This document shows positions 25,273 to 46,099 of a DNA stretch of 64,000 nucleotides, one piece after another. The stretch's first letter is position 1; each line of letters opens with the position of its first letter. Below the pieces are notes generated by a model. That model was given only the letters and a program-made list of their open reading frames with translations, did no database searches and had not been told where the DNA came from. The translations under genes and the position numbers were made by a program. The stretch is from Mugil cephalus (taxonomy: Eukaryota > Chordata > Actinopteri > Mugiliformes > Mugilidae): positions 9,910,616 to 9,974,615 of the forward strand of contig NC_061774.1 of assembly GCF_022458985.1 (NCBI RefSeq), written 5' to 3'.

Positions 25273-25330
25273 GACTCCGGTGGTGGCACTCCTGACTCTG
25301 TTGGGACAGGGTTCAATCCCCTGCGGTGTC
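25273..25330 (+). ncRNA. mascRNA, tRNA-like small RNA
   Basis: Starts directly after the A-rich tract, at the expected RNase P site. The 5' strand GACTCCG pairs with CGGTGTC at the 3' end, with one U-U mismatch at the fourth pair. A perfect T-arm (CAGGG, loop TTCAATC, CCCTG) and the GGTGGCACTCC block match mammalian mascRNA closely. The anticodon arm is short, so it is not a real tRNA. RNase Z should cut near 25330 and CCA is then added. The cleaved RNA is cytoplasmic in mammals. Confidence 0.93.
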
Positions 25331-26552
25331 TTGCTTTTTTTTAGTATGTTGTATGGGGAGTAAAACTAGACCTGTAGCACTTAACTTCTAGTCCTAATAA
25401 TTCTAATTATGATGCACTTTTTCCTTTGAGTAATCGCTACATAAAATATGCCAGAAACAGACTTCTAGTTACCATGGGGATACAGTATTATACAGGTACT
25501 CAAGACATTGAATGTGACTCCACCTGTGAAATGACTGGACTGTGTGATATTTGTCAGGATGTTGAATGATTTCACTCTGAAGTGCTAATATTGTCAACTC
25601 TAAATAAAATGTTACATCTCTAAACCAGTGACTTGAGTTTTCATAGAAAATCACTTTGTACAGTGGTTCAAGTTGTAACAAGTGTTCTAATTGCATGAAT
25701 TCAGCATGAAATGTACAAATAAAAACAAAGCTGTCAAAGTCATTGAATCAGTTTAAGTTGTTACTATGCTGCAACAAAGTTTAGATGTAAAAGCTTAAAG
25801 GAAGAACATCGCACATATAAATTTATATTTAAATAATGCGACACATTGAAATGCACATAAACCTTTAACAGAGGCATTCTCTTGGGACAGACATCTGTAG
25901 TGTCTGTCTGGGAGGAGGAGGAATACCTCAAAAGAACAAAGATGAAGATGACCCTGAAGCCTGAACTAGACCCTTTTTCAACCTGTACCAGATGTGGGAT
26001 GTCTGAAGAAATGTATACAGACTGGTTTTGTTTAACATTTTCTGAAGGTCAATCATACTGTTTGCAAATCCACATTTAATTTTCACTGTACTAATAAAGG
26101 GAAACATGCCCAAACTGTCTTGATAGTCTCTCATTAATCAATAAGAACCTTTCAGTGGTTCTGAGTATATTTTAGCACTTGGTTAAAATATACATTTGGT
26201 TAATATCCTTAAACCATTAACATATAAATCACATCTTTGATCTGTTGGTAAACCTCTTGCCAAGGATGCATAATTTTTTGATTGACTCTGTTAAGAAATG
26301 GTGTCTATAACATAGCAGGTTTCTAAAGGACAGAAGAGGCCTCCTCATCACGTTTATGTTGCTACTTACCAGAAATTCATAATTTCGCTCTTGCTTTTTA
26401 AACTTGGCGTGTGGAGGAATGTGAATTAAATATGATTTAATGCAGGGAGTTTCAGGTCTTAGTTTGTCCGTGATGTCTGTGCCGATCGTGGAACTGATTC
26501 ACTGACAAAGAGGTCGACACGGAGCCTTTCTCCGTGCCGTACCGGGCAGATG
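25331..26552. other. spacer between malat1 and the MITE upstream of scyl1
   Basis: AT-rich and without coding exons. It may include readthrough sequence from malat1. Nothing else is recognisable. Confidence 0.4.
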
Positions 26553-27240
26553 CCAGAGTCGTATGTTAGAGAGAATCTGGCCAACTGGCACGTCTGAGCC
26601 ATCCCGCTATGCTGATTGGTTCTGAGCTGGTCACGTGTTTCGTGGGCGCCATGGTCAATATAACTAATGTTCGCTCATAAAGAAGTGGCAATAACAGAGA
26701 ATAAAACTGTATAACAAGTTAAATATGCCACAGGATCGGGAAAACACGAAGGTTTTCCCCGTTTCCCCCGTGAACTAAAACGGAGAAAGTTGTGAGAGCA
26801 AAGATTAAAAGGAAAAACTGGATGACAACTGATTTGTCCCTGTCATGTGAGGTAAATGTCAGCGTCTCTCTTTGACGTTTGTTAAGATTTTATGTAGAAT
26901 AATAAAGTCATACCATCATTAATGTGCACTTTGACCTCAAAACCGCCCAGCGCCGCTTTACAAATGAATGAAATCTGATGAGGCGATCGAGCTGCAAAGC
27001 ATTTTACAGCATTTAAGATGTTTAAAGTAAGTAGATGCTGGGATATTTAAGAAGTGAAGTCCTTTAGCATATTGACAGACGTTGTCAATAGCATTTATAG
27101 GCTCATTAATGTTGAAAATAAGCGATTTATTTCAACATAACACATTCTGCCCCATAGAGTTACAGACTTTTGCCCCCGATACATCAAACATGGCGCCCAT
27201 GATTTAAATTTGCCAGACTCTCTGTAATATACGGCTCTGG
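26553..27240. mobile_element. MITE abutting the scyl1 5' region
   Basis: The outer 28 bp at each end form an inverted repeat with few mismatches (left CCAGAGTCGTATGTTAGAGA, right inverted CCAGAGCCGTATATTACAGA). AGATG occurs just outside both ends. The interior has no open frame, so it is a non-autonomous element. It ends 93 bp before the scyl1 start codon and may supply part of the promoter or 5' UTR. Confidence 0.75.
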
Positions 27241-27333
27241 TAGATGCTACTAGCTAGCGCCCTCTGGCTGTGAGTCTGCTTAGTCCTGTTGCTGTGTGTG
27301 TAAAGCTTTGATGCGGTGCGGAGGTAACGGGAG

Positions 27334-36248
<8,915 letters not shown>

Positions 36249-37748
36249 TGAGGGTGGAGCTGGCGAGCGAACGAGGAGCGTGACCCACAGTGACTGGACC
36301 AGAGCCGCGGATGTAGGTCCGTCATTCCGCAAGTAAAGGACCAGGGAGGAGTGATGAAGAAAACTGTGAACAGTCGCTGTAATGGAGGAGGCCTGGTGGC
36401 TGATGGGTGTCGACGTATATGACTCTTAGGTTTGGGGTTTTCTGGGTTTCTTCACTAAAGACCTGACGGACGGGAGATGAAGAAAGACACGTGAAGTATC
36501 AGAGCTGCACTCCTCGCAGCAAGCAGGCCTGAGTTCATTTGACAAAATGTCCCCCACTGTTTTTTTTTTTAACTCATAAAGTTGTCGTTGTAAAGTAAAT
36601 GTATATAACTGGTGCATCTTGTCTTAAAAGAAATTACACTCTTTCTTTTTATTTTATTTTTTTTTTAAAAAGAGAAGTATATACAGAGTAGAACTTCAAA
36701 CGGTGTATTACTATACTGAATGTCTCTCAGTGGGTATGCACACAGACACAGTGGATACATTTGTTTTAGCTCACCTGTCAGTTACAGATCTAAGACTGGA
36801 CATCAGTCCATGCATGCACTTGTGTATTTGTGGCTTAACAAAAGGTAAGAAATTACAAATGTTTTGACTTTACTTTGCACATAGGGCACTGTATTTTACT
36901 GAACCGGCCTGAAAGCTCAAACATGGGGCTGGTTCCAGATCTGTAAATGAGAAACTCTTCAGTGGAGCAGCTGGAAATATACTAAAACGAAGGTGGGAAG
37001 CTGGTCTCAAGGAAATATCTGTTTGTATGACCTGTTCTGCCTCCTGTGAGGTGCAGTACTGTGGTGGAGGGTGTATGAAATCAAAGGAGTTCTAAAAAGG
37101 TCCACCAGAGGTCACTAAAACCCCATGAATCATGTGAGGAAGTTGAGAAATACTGATAATTAAATTTAGTCGGGTGTTGTTTGGGTTGTCATATTCATTT
37201 ATTTGTGCCTTTATTTAATTGAAGACCAGCTCTGGGTGTTAAACCACAGCAGCTCCAAATTTTGAGAGTGGACCTTGACTATATCAAATCATCAGACTGT
37301 GTTTTGATCAGAACTGTCTGTTGAACACTGCGTCGATCTGTTTGGTTGTGCTCGCTGTACAAAATGCTTCATAGATGAGTCAGCTGACACAATCAACAGC
37401 CATCACCACTGGAGCTGGTGTCCTTGACAGAGGTGGACACGTCACCAACTATGCTGTGTGCACCGAGGAAGACTGGATGCAATATTTTTACAGAGAATCC
37501 AAATCATGTAGCATGTAAGCAAATATTCAAATAAACCTCTGTTGCTTCTAATTTGAAAGGCTGCATTTCTTTTCATGTTCATGACTGAAGTGCAGAAGTT
37601 TTTTGAAAGTTATTTCTATTTATTACATTTTCTATTTATTATACTTATTCTATTTGTACATCCCGCTGAATCTGCTTAAATCTGATTACTACACAGAACA
37701 GCTATGTTCACTGTACAGAGCTAGAAGCATTAAGTTCTGACTAACTCT
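36249..37748 (+). other. scyl1 3' UTR and downstream spacer
   Basis: Noncoding sequence after the scyl1 stop at 36246-36248. The clearest polyadenylation signal is at 37530. No other gene is seen. Confidence 0.5.
37530..37535 (+). promoter_or_regulatory. candidate scyl1 polyadenylation signal
   Basis: AATAAA followed by a CTGTTGCTTCT stretch, in the scyl1 sense. It would give a 3' UTR of about 1.3 kb. Closer weak signals cannot be excluded. Confidence 0.45.
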
Positions 37749-38136
37749 TGTGGCGACCCCTCCTGTTGAGGCAGCGGCCTTCCGATAGGATTTTGGTTTG
37801 TGGGCTGGGTTTAGTGATTGGGCCTCCTGAGACTACAAAGGCCCACATTGATTCATTCTGTCCCTCTCTCTCCCCAGTAGACGTCCGTGGAGTGGTGTGG
37901 CAGCCACAGGGTTAACCATCCCTTTCCTTTTTAGTTGAATGCACTCGTCAACACGCATTCATTACATTTTACACACATGCACATCCTATACCGCTGATAA
38001 TACTGACGTCCACATCCTATTTGTTACATTTGTTCTATTTTTCGTTGCTTCGTCATTTTGAATAAAGAGTTATGTTAACCTCTTTAAAACGGTGCCACTC
38101 CGGTTTTGTCATGGCCCAAAGAGCCAGGTTGTGACA
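37749..38136 (+). mobile_element. candidate solo LTR
   Basis: A 388-bp block starts TGTGGCGACC and ends GTTGTGACA, so it has TG...CA termini, and CTCT lies directly outside both ends. AATAAAG at about 38061 fits an LTR polyadenylation signal. No internal retroelement sequence adjoins it. Confidence 0.5.
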
Positions 38137-40300
38137 CTCTGTACAGCAAACATCCTGGTGTTCTGTGTGTTACTACGTGGTAAGAGTACACCCAGCAGAT
38201 TTAATGTGGTCAAGAAAAGCAAGATGAAAACACCGTGTACCTGTACAATATAGATAATGAAGTGGGCGATCAGTGTCAGCCTGGGACAAAAATTCAGCCC
38301 TGGCATTTTCTGTCCAGACCAGCCCACTACATTATCAGCAGACACCACATAGAAGTCCACAAATCTTGTGGCGTCTTCTCTCATGCATAGTACAAAGGAG
38401 AGTCATATTCCTTGAATAGCAGTTAACAAATAAAGCACACAACTATGAACTCAAAGACTAAAATTGACAGCTTTAGCAATCAATCAAGCAATCAATCAAT
38501 CAATATTTATTTATTATAGTGTCAAATCATAACAGAAGTTATGTCATGACTAGGGGTGGGACGAGACTAATGGGAAGAACCCTTATGCTACCCTTGCAGT
38601 TTTTAGTCTGTGACTGTGAAAATCTTTTGGTGTAAGCCCAGCATTAGTTAAAATCACACTCGGACAATAATAACAAAATATCCTGACAAATAACCTAAAT
38701 AGAAACATATTACAGACAGTAGCAGCATTAAAGTTGGAACTCATTTGTTTTAACAGGGACTCAGTCATGATGAAACCATAAATAGAGAATTGAAAAAAAA
38801 AAAAACTATAGATGTGTGAAAAAGTATAAGACATGAATTACAGGTCTGAATAGATATCCATTCTCATATCACATATACGTGTATGTGCACATGTATGTAT
38901 TGCCCTACTTCCTCGTCCGCAGCCAGCGAGCTCCACTCTACACCAAATTCATGACCTGCAAAAAACAGCAAACAGAACTTGTACTCAGTATCTGTGTACT
39001 GACAAGTATATGTAACCATGTAGCCTTTTTGTGACGTAGTGACACTCGGTGAACAAATTTATCTGTCATGAAGGATGACTTGTGTCTCAAAAGCACCCTA
39101 AGGCCTACCTGCATAACTGTTAATTAAACTTAAAAGAAATGCAGATGTTTGAAATTAAAATCATCAACCAGGAAATAATCACATTTACACAGAAATTAAA
39201 GTTACACATAAATTATACCTACGAAATAGTTATCACCTCAGTAAACAATAAATGAATTCAAAGATTACAATAAATTCAGTGGCAAATATTGCCAATTAAG
39301 CTAATTATTTCCATAGGTTTACTTGTATTTTGTGCTAAAATTCAAAGTATCTCATCCGTATTTACAATATAGCTTGATTCTGCATCTCTATTTTCAGCTC
39401 ATTAGTCCATGTCAATGTTTGCTGTTGCTCTGGCAACAAGAGACTCCTGATGTTAGCAGCTCCTAGCTAGTTCAGCTAAATCATCTGAACAATAACAACC
39501 CATAATATCACAGTCACGGCCCTTCAACTCTGGGCTAATATGTTGTCACAAGTATGCAGTTAATTAGGTCACATCACATTCAATATAAAAACGTTTTCTA
39601 CTCGTTATTCTCAGGTTAACGTTACTTACCATGCATGCCTCCACTCGCGCGTCTCCCGGCGCAGCAGCAGCATATAGAAAAGGCCTAGTTTGACTTTTTA
39701 AAATGAAATTTGCTGAAATACACAAAGGAGACATCTGGTTATTGAATCAAAGTCTCCTATCAATCCACTGAATTGCCTTTTATATCTATTTTATCTCATT
39801 TTCATTATTGCTGTCATGAGGGACAAGTGCAACACCATGTAGGGGCAGTTGCAACTTAATGTTGCAACTGCCCTTCCCCCATCAGCCCTCATAAAACTCG
39901 CTATGTTAGCCTTACACATTACTGTTAGAACATGGTAACCATCTCTGTTAAGAGCTAAGAAAGGTGGTGGATTCCTGATTGGAAGAATCAGGAGTGTTGC
40001 CACACGTTGCAACTGTCCCCACTCTCCTCTGCCTGGTATGTCTTTGTCCTCTCTGACAGCCTGTGTTAGAGGTTCAATAAATTGAGCTAATAGGAGTTGA
40101 GCTTGTAGGACTAGATGGTACAATCCCATAGATAATCAGAACTTGGCATCGAGTGGGGTTGGGGTAAAAGCTTCACTGAGGTCATCAGGTGGGCACTCTC
40201 TTTCACCGGTGTTTCATTGATAGGCCCACGACACCTCCAGAGAGCTCAACGGCGACACCTGGCGTCCCAGGAGTGCCCCCCTCCGCTTTTACCCCTCCAT
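38137..40300. other. spacer with minor repeats
   Basis: Includes a CAATCAAT tandem tract followed by TATTTATTTATTATAG near 38478-38520, the form of a common fish retroelement tail. No gene is recognised. The part nearest 40300 may be the 3' UTR of the RLE-type element. Confidence 0.35.
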
Positions 40301-40302
40301 AT

Positions 40303-42560
40303 TCATTTTGCAGCCCAGTTGGGGTCCTTTCTCTTGATCCAAAGCCAGTTGCTGCTTCGCTCTGCAGCTTCTGACAGTGACTTGACGGCTTTGCGGAACA
40401 CCTGTCCTCGGACTCCCATCCTCTTAAGAAGCTTGGTTGTGGACGTGGCAACAAACCCTCTACATCCGACCTCGACCGGAAGCACCTGCGTACGCCAGCC
40501 GCGCTGTTCTGCCTCGGCTGCTACGTCAGCGTACTTCAGTTGTTTGCGTTCATATGCTTCACCAACTGCAGCCTCCCATGGCACAGTTAGTTCAACAATG
40601 AACACAGACTTCTGGGAGGTTGACCACAAGACCAGGTCTGGTCTGAGGTTAGTTGTTATGATCTCAGACAGGAAGACGAGTTTCTTGTCAAGATCAACCA
40701 GCATCCTCCAGTCTCGGGCAGAGTCTAGGATGGTTGTTTCGACTCTTGCAGATGGTTTTGTTGGGAGTTGTCCTGCTTTTACAAAGGTGGTGGTGTTCGA
40801 GTGTCTGGGCATTGGTGGAGGGAGGGCGTTGGTGGTGCTTCTCCTTTCTTCCAGGGTGATCGCCAGTTGTCGTAGAACCTGGTTGTGTCTCCAGGTGTAT
40901 CGACCTTGGGACAAACTGGTTTTGCAGCCAGTGAGGATGTGCCGCAGTGTTCCAGGAGTTTGGCAAAGTGCACAGGAGGGATCTTCTCCCAGCCACTGGT
41001 TTAGGTTCTTGGGTGTGGGAAGAACATCATAGGTGGCTCTGATGATGAAGCTAATTTGGCTTCCTTCCATTACCCAAAGATCCTTCCATGTGAGCTTCCG
41101 ATGCTCGATGTTTTCCCAGCTAGTCCACTGCCCCTGTTTGGACTGTGAGACTGCCGTTGCGCATCTCTCTGCCTCCTCTTGTTGCCGCACCTGGCCAACC
41201 ACCAGCTTTCTCCTCTGGGTAGATGTTGCCTTGTGCCATGTGGGTCGACTCGTTGCAAGTCCAAACCCACCTCTTCCATGCTGTACCTGTCCTACAATGT
41301 CTCCATGCCTGAGAGCAGATTTAGCTTGCTGTACGGCCTCAGATGGGATCCATTTCCTTCCTGTTACCAGTCTGGGAGCAGCCGCTCGGATCACATCATC
41401 TTGAGAATCAGTCAGGGTCATGTTCAGCCTCACTTTGGTGCATTTAAACTCCTCTATGAGGCTAGAGACGGGCAGTTCTAGGGCACCGTGTCCATACAAG
41501 CCGATGTTGCTGAGGCACCGCGGGAGGCCAAGCCACTTCTTGATGTATGAACTGACTGTCCTCTCCAGCTTCTCGACTTTGGTCATAGGGATCTCGTAGA
41601 CTGTTAGGGGCCACATCAGACGGGGGAGCAACCCAAACTGCAGGCACCAAAGTTTCAACTTGCCAGGGAGCAAGGTCTTGTCAATACTGACAAGGCCTTT
41701 GATGGCTTCTTCCCTCAGTTGATCACTCTGGTCTGAGTCTTTGAGGCTCGTGTTGTACCATCGCCCCAGGCTCTTGACTGGCAGCTCTGACACCAACGGG
41801 ATGGGTGTGTCCTCGATATGGAACCTTTGGTCGACGAGTTTTCCTTTGACGATGGATATGCTCCTGGATTTGCTGGGTTTGAACTTCATGCGTGCCCATG
41901 AGATGTTTGAATGCAGCTTTCCCAGCAGATTTTTGGTGCATGCGATGGTTGGGGTCAAAGTGGTCATGTCATCCATGTAGGCACGAATGGGAGGCAGCCG
42001 CTGTCCACAGGGCAGACGTTCTCCTCCCACCACCCACTTAGAAGCCCGGATGATCACTTCCATTGCCATGGTGAAGGCTAGTGGAGAAATGGTACATCCA
42101 GCCATTACTCCCACTTCTAAAGATTGCCAGGATGTTGTGTATTCTGGCGTTTTGATACAGAATTGCAGATCTTTGAAGTAGTTTCTGACCAGATTGATGA
42201 TGGTATCGGGGATGTGGAAGAAACTGAAGGCTGTCCAAATGAGAGAATGGGGGACCGATCCGAAAGCGTTGGCTAGGTCGAGGAATACGACGTGCAGGTC
42301 TCTTCCTTCGCGTTTGGCAGATTGGATTTGGTGCCATATCATGCTTGTATGCTCCAAGCATCCTGAGAAACCAGGTATGCCAGCTTTCTGCACAGACGTA
42401 TCAATCAAGTTGTTTTGCTTGAGATACGTTGTCATCCTTTTGGCAACAATGCTAAAGAAGACCTTCCCTTCAACATTCAGCAGATTGATCTGCCGAAATT
42501 GATCGGAGAGACACACCTGTTTGCATCTTCTTGGGAGAAGAACAGTTTTGGATATATTAC
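40303..42560 (-). mobile_element. RLE-type non-LTR retrotransposon, long open reverse-transcriptase ORF
   Basis: An uninterrupted minus-strand frame of 737 codons (40303-42516) that stays open about 40 bp further upstream. Domains in order: reverse transcriptase with FLDLANAFGSVPH (motif A), AGCTISPLAF (motif B) and AYMDD at 41968-41979 (motif C); a thumb region; a zinc-knuckle pattern CALCQ...HILTGC; then a restriction-like endonuclease with RPDLVLW and VFIVELTVPWE. Reverse transcriptase followed by a CCHC knuckle and a PD-(D/E)XK nuclease is the plan of R2-like LINEs. The 5' part is missing or unrecognised. The open frame implies recent insertion or recent loss of activity. Confidence 0.85.
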
Positions 42561-43480
42561 CATTTACTTTAATTCTGGCTGTTGGTGAATTATGTACGGG
42601 CTTAAAGTAACAACTTGGTTGTTAAAGCAAAATCTCTGCAAAACAAGATACAAGTACTCCCATTGGACTGAACCAAAAGCCTTTTTGGCTTCCAGACTGA
42701 CAACTTCTGATTCATCAGTCAGTTTTTACATATAACTAATTACGTGGAGGAATGCTTAACATTATCTTGTTTCTGTCTATTCTTAACAAAACCTGTTTGG
42801 TCTATCAGTTAAATTAAGGATAATATTTTATTTCTGAGAATGACTCAGATTACTGCTTGTCTCCAGGACGAAGGAGTCTCTCCCCTTTTTGGAACATAAT
42901 TGAAACAATCTTTAAGTAATGGTACTAAGATTGCTCTGAAGTACTTATACCACTCTGACAGATAACCATCCGAACCTGGCAATTTATTTGTCTTCAGTCT
43001 TGATATTTATTTTGATTTCTGATTTTTCTTGAGTTAACATTTTGTTGTGCTCTGTTCCGACAGATGGTAAATGTAACGATGCCAGAAAGCTGAAATCTCA
43101 TCGACTTTAGCTGCTCGTGGTTGTGCATATAAACATTGTGTCATACTTTTCAAATGAATTTTGTATGTCCTCTAATTTATGACACAGCTTGTTATTGTCA
43201 GGATCCTTTACTTTAGCAATCAGTCTGTTGTTTTCGGATTCTCTAAGCAAGAGAGCTGGGCTGTTTTCATAATAGCTTTGTTTTATAAATTTTGCTTTCT
43301 TCTCTGTTTTTCATAGGTATCCTTTAATATTCATTACCATCCATATGCTAACTCCTTAAAGAATGAAGCCTTTCAGCCAGGTATTTAATTTGTTTATCCT
43401 TTTCCCTTTTCTTCTGAGCTGACCACATAATAACTTTGCCTCTATGGACAGCCTTTGCAGCATCTCAGAGGGTGCTGGGG
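42561..43480 (-). mobile_element. L1-like LINE fragment, decayed
   Basis: Minus-strand pieces match L1-clade reverse transcriptase: NKLPGSDGYLSEWYKYF near 42900-42985 (PGxDG signature), then EAKKAFGSVQWEYL near 42655-42705 (motif A). Frames are broken. It abuts the start of the RLE-type ORF, so one element inserted in or next to the other. Confidence 0.7.
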
Positions 43481-43679
43481 GACATACAGCAACTCTGTTG
43501 CAACTCAGCGTGATCAGATAGGTCACATTTTATGACTCTATGTCAGTCTACCTTAAACATAAAAGATAATCTATTCTTGTATAAACCCTGTGTGGGAAGG
43601 AGAAAAAAGTATGACACTTTCCAAGTGGATGTACCTCTCTCTATATGTGAATCGTTCCTATGTCATTTAACAGTTTTCT

Positions 43680-43915
43680 GTTACGGTCTGGTTTGGATCA
43701 GCTACCAGACAGGACAGGGACAGACAATCAGGTCTGCACAGAGGATTATTGGCACTGACCTTCCCTCCATCCAGGACCTGTCCAGGAATCGGGCTGGTAA
43801 AATCTCCACTGACCCTTCACACCCCGGACACTGTCTGTTCAGATTCCTCCCCTCAGGCCGGCGTTACAGAGAGTTACTGCACGGTACAGAGCATGTGACC
43901 ATTCCCAAATAACTC
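43680..43915 (+). mobile_element. L2/CR1-like LINE fragment, ORF2 C-terminus
   Basis: The plus strand reads TRQDRDRQSGLHRG- and RIIGTDLPSIQDL-like pieces, then DPSHPGHCLFRFLPSGRRYRE, the conserved C-terminal end of fish L2/CR1-type ORF2. No longer element is attached. Confidence 0.7.
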
Positions 43916-44605
43916 TCACTACATGTACATATTGCTGTTCAGGTTCATTGTATATACTATATACATGTTTAGATGTATATACTATTCTATTCTGAAATTC
44001 TTATTTATGTTGTACAGTTTTTCTGTTCTTCATTTTTATGCTTATTTAAGTGTTGTTTTTATTTTTCTGAGCAACGTGACCAAATCCAAATTCCTTGTGA
44101 TTATTTCGTTTGGGTAATCTTATTCAAAAAACACCTGTTTACCAAAGAAGGTTTCTCTTTTCTCCTAGCAATAAGCTCTCTAGCAATGTATAAGTAACTT
44201 TTGAGCATCGGTGCGTCACTCTTCCATATCGGCTAATTTCTGCTCCTCCTGCTCAACTCCGTACGTTATATCCTCAGTGGCGGAGCTGGAAATTTTTCAA
44301 TGGGGAAGCCAGGGTGAAACATAAGAGTGGCAATGAGGAGATACCTGAAATGTCTTAGATGACTGTTTTCATTTTTATAACTGTTGTTTGTTTATTGCTT
44401 TAGTGTGACCTTCTGATAGTAGGCCTGTCACCATTGCTATGAATTGAATCAGTAACAGTAAATCTCCACAAATATAAATATTAATAAACCTATGTCAGTT
44501 GGTTCTCATTGTCCTAGATTGATACATTAAATTTCTTCTTATGTACACAAAAACAAAATCCACTCAATCATGAAGTGTATACATTTATTTATTTATTTTT
44601 CTGGG

Positions 44606-44655
44606 TGGAGTTTGCATGTTCTCTGGGGTTCTCTCCGGGTACTTCATCGGCCCTT
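44606..44655 (+). repeat. fragment of dispersed teleost repeat
   Basis: GTGGAGTTTGCATGTTCTCT followed by TTCTCTCCGGGTACT is part of the same family as the repeat at 13690-13860. Confidence 0.5.
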
Positions 44656-45118
44656 GATATGCAGAGTTCTAAAACAAGAGAAGACACTGTAAGACATCTC
44701 ATCAAACATCAACAAGTTTTAATTCTCAAACAGTTTGTTTTATGTTAGTTCATGGCCTGTTAGAGTTAAAATTATTTAATATCAACATTTAGCTGTTTTT
44801 TTCTTTAACTCTGTCATTCTTTCAAAATGACACAATTAATAGAGATCATTGTGTCGTTTTGAAATAATGTTGTGGTCTTTAGTAAAGAGATGGAAATGAA
44901 AACTTCTGACTAAATTAAAAAACCATTAATTGCATTCATGGATGTTTGATTTTGTAACTGTACAAAGACTTGTTTTAAAAGTCATGGATGCACACACGAT
45001 TGTAAATGAAGGTGGTGGTTCCTTTCTTCTCTGTCTCTCCTCCTGTCCATCATGATATACCTCACAATTGCAGTGTCACCTGAGAACTTCTGCATGTGAC
45101 ATGAGTCTACTCTACGCT

Positions 45119-45301
45119 CTAAGTCCAAGGTGTACAGGTTAATAACACAGGGGAGAACACAGTCCCCTGTGGGATAATTCCTGACCTCCAGTCCCAGCGT
45201 GTCAGTAACAGGGTCTGGAAGGTGTTGAATGTTCTGGAAAAGTCAATAAACATGATCCCCACAGCAGTGTCCAATTGGAACCGATAAAGGATGGCATCCA
45301 C
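45119..45301 (-). mobile_element. L2-like reverse-transcriptase fragment
   Basis: The minus strand contains GIMFIDFSRTFNTFQ, which resembles reverse-transcriptase motif A of L2/CR1 LINEs, followed by a degraded region. It is opposite in orientation to the neighbouring fragment. Confidence 0.55.
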
Positions 45302-45474
45302 CCTTCTCCTTTATGCAAACTGCAGTGGATCAGGATAATAATGAAGCACCTCTCTGCAGGAGCTTACAGGGACCTCTGCAAATATTTTCTCAGTGCGTCT
45401 GGACAGATGTACTGTGAATAAACGAAACATGCAGCTGCAGCAGACAAACTACTACTTGATGTGTTCAACATAAC

Positions 45475-45765
45475 AGAATTATTGCCCTGGCTGAACGCAG
45501 AATTCCATTCTCTGCTGAAAATCAAGGATGCTGCTTTCAGGGTTGGTGACTCACATTCACTAAGGAGGGCAAGGAGTGAGCTGACCACAGGAGTAAAGAG
45601 AGCCAAAGCCACATATGCCCCCAAGATCTAGGGTCACTTCTCCTCCCAGGATCCACAGCATGTGGAAAGGCATTAAATGCATCACACACTGCAACACCAG
45701 TGATGTACAATGCCCTGAGGACCCTTCCCTGCCCAATGTCCAAAACAGATTATATGCCCGCTATG
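45475..45765 (+). mobile_element. L2-like ORF2 linker fragment
   Basis: The plus strand reads WLNAEFHSLLKIKDAAFRVG, then RARSELTTGVKRAKATY, a stop, then DPQHVWKGIKCIT. This is the region between the endonuclease and reverse transcriptase of L2-type LINEs. Confidence 0.65.
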
Positions 45766-45873
45766 GGTGCAAACTATGGCTCCAAATTATGTGGATGGCG
45801 TGAAAACTTTGTTTAATTGGTGATGTTGTAGTATAATTTTAAAGTCTGTGATGTGCTAAAAAGAAGGTAAATG

Positions 45874-46000
45874 AATAAGATGCAAGCTGAATGACTTCGA
45901 TTGCATGTTTGATTATAATAATATAATTGAATTACAATGATCAGCATGACCATAGTGTCATTAATTTGATTACAATATGATGTTTGATGTGGTGGGCCTT
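45874..46000 (+). repeat. direct repeat, copy A
   Basis: About 127 bp, starting AATAAGATGCAAGCTGAATG, recurs at 53712-53902. The two copies bracket the retroviral block. They do not continue into each other's flanks, so they are not a complete LTR pair. Confidence 0.75.
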
Positions 46001-46099
46001 CACCAGGTATATGCTACTAGAACACAAAGGGAGAGCCCTGGAACCAAAAGTATATCTACTGTATTCCTCACAAGAGCACGTGTGTATGTAGAAGATAGT

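Noticed and set aside
25273-25330. A functional tRNA gene
   Set aside because: The anticodon arm is too short and the RNA follows a malat1 A-rich tract; it is mascRNA.
40217-41032. Plus-strand 271-codon frame
   Set aside because: It is antisense to the 737-codon reverse-transcriptase/endonuclease ORF, which has clear domain motifs.
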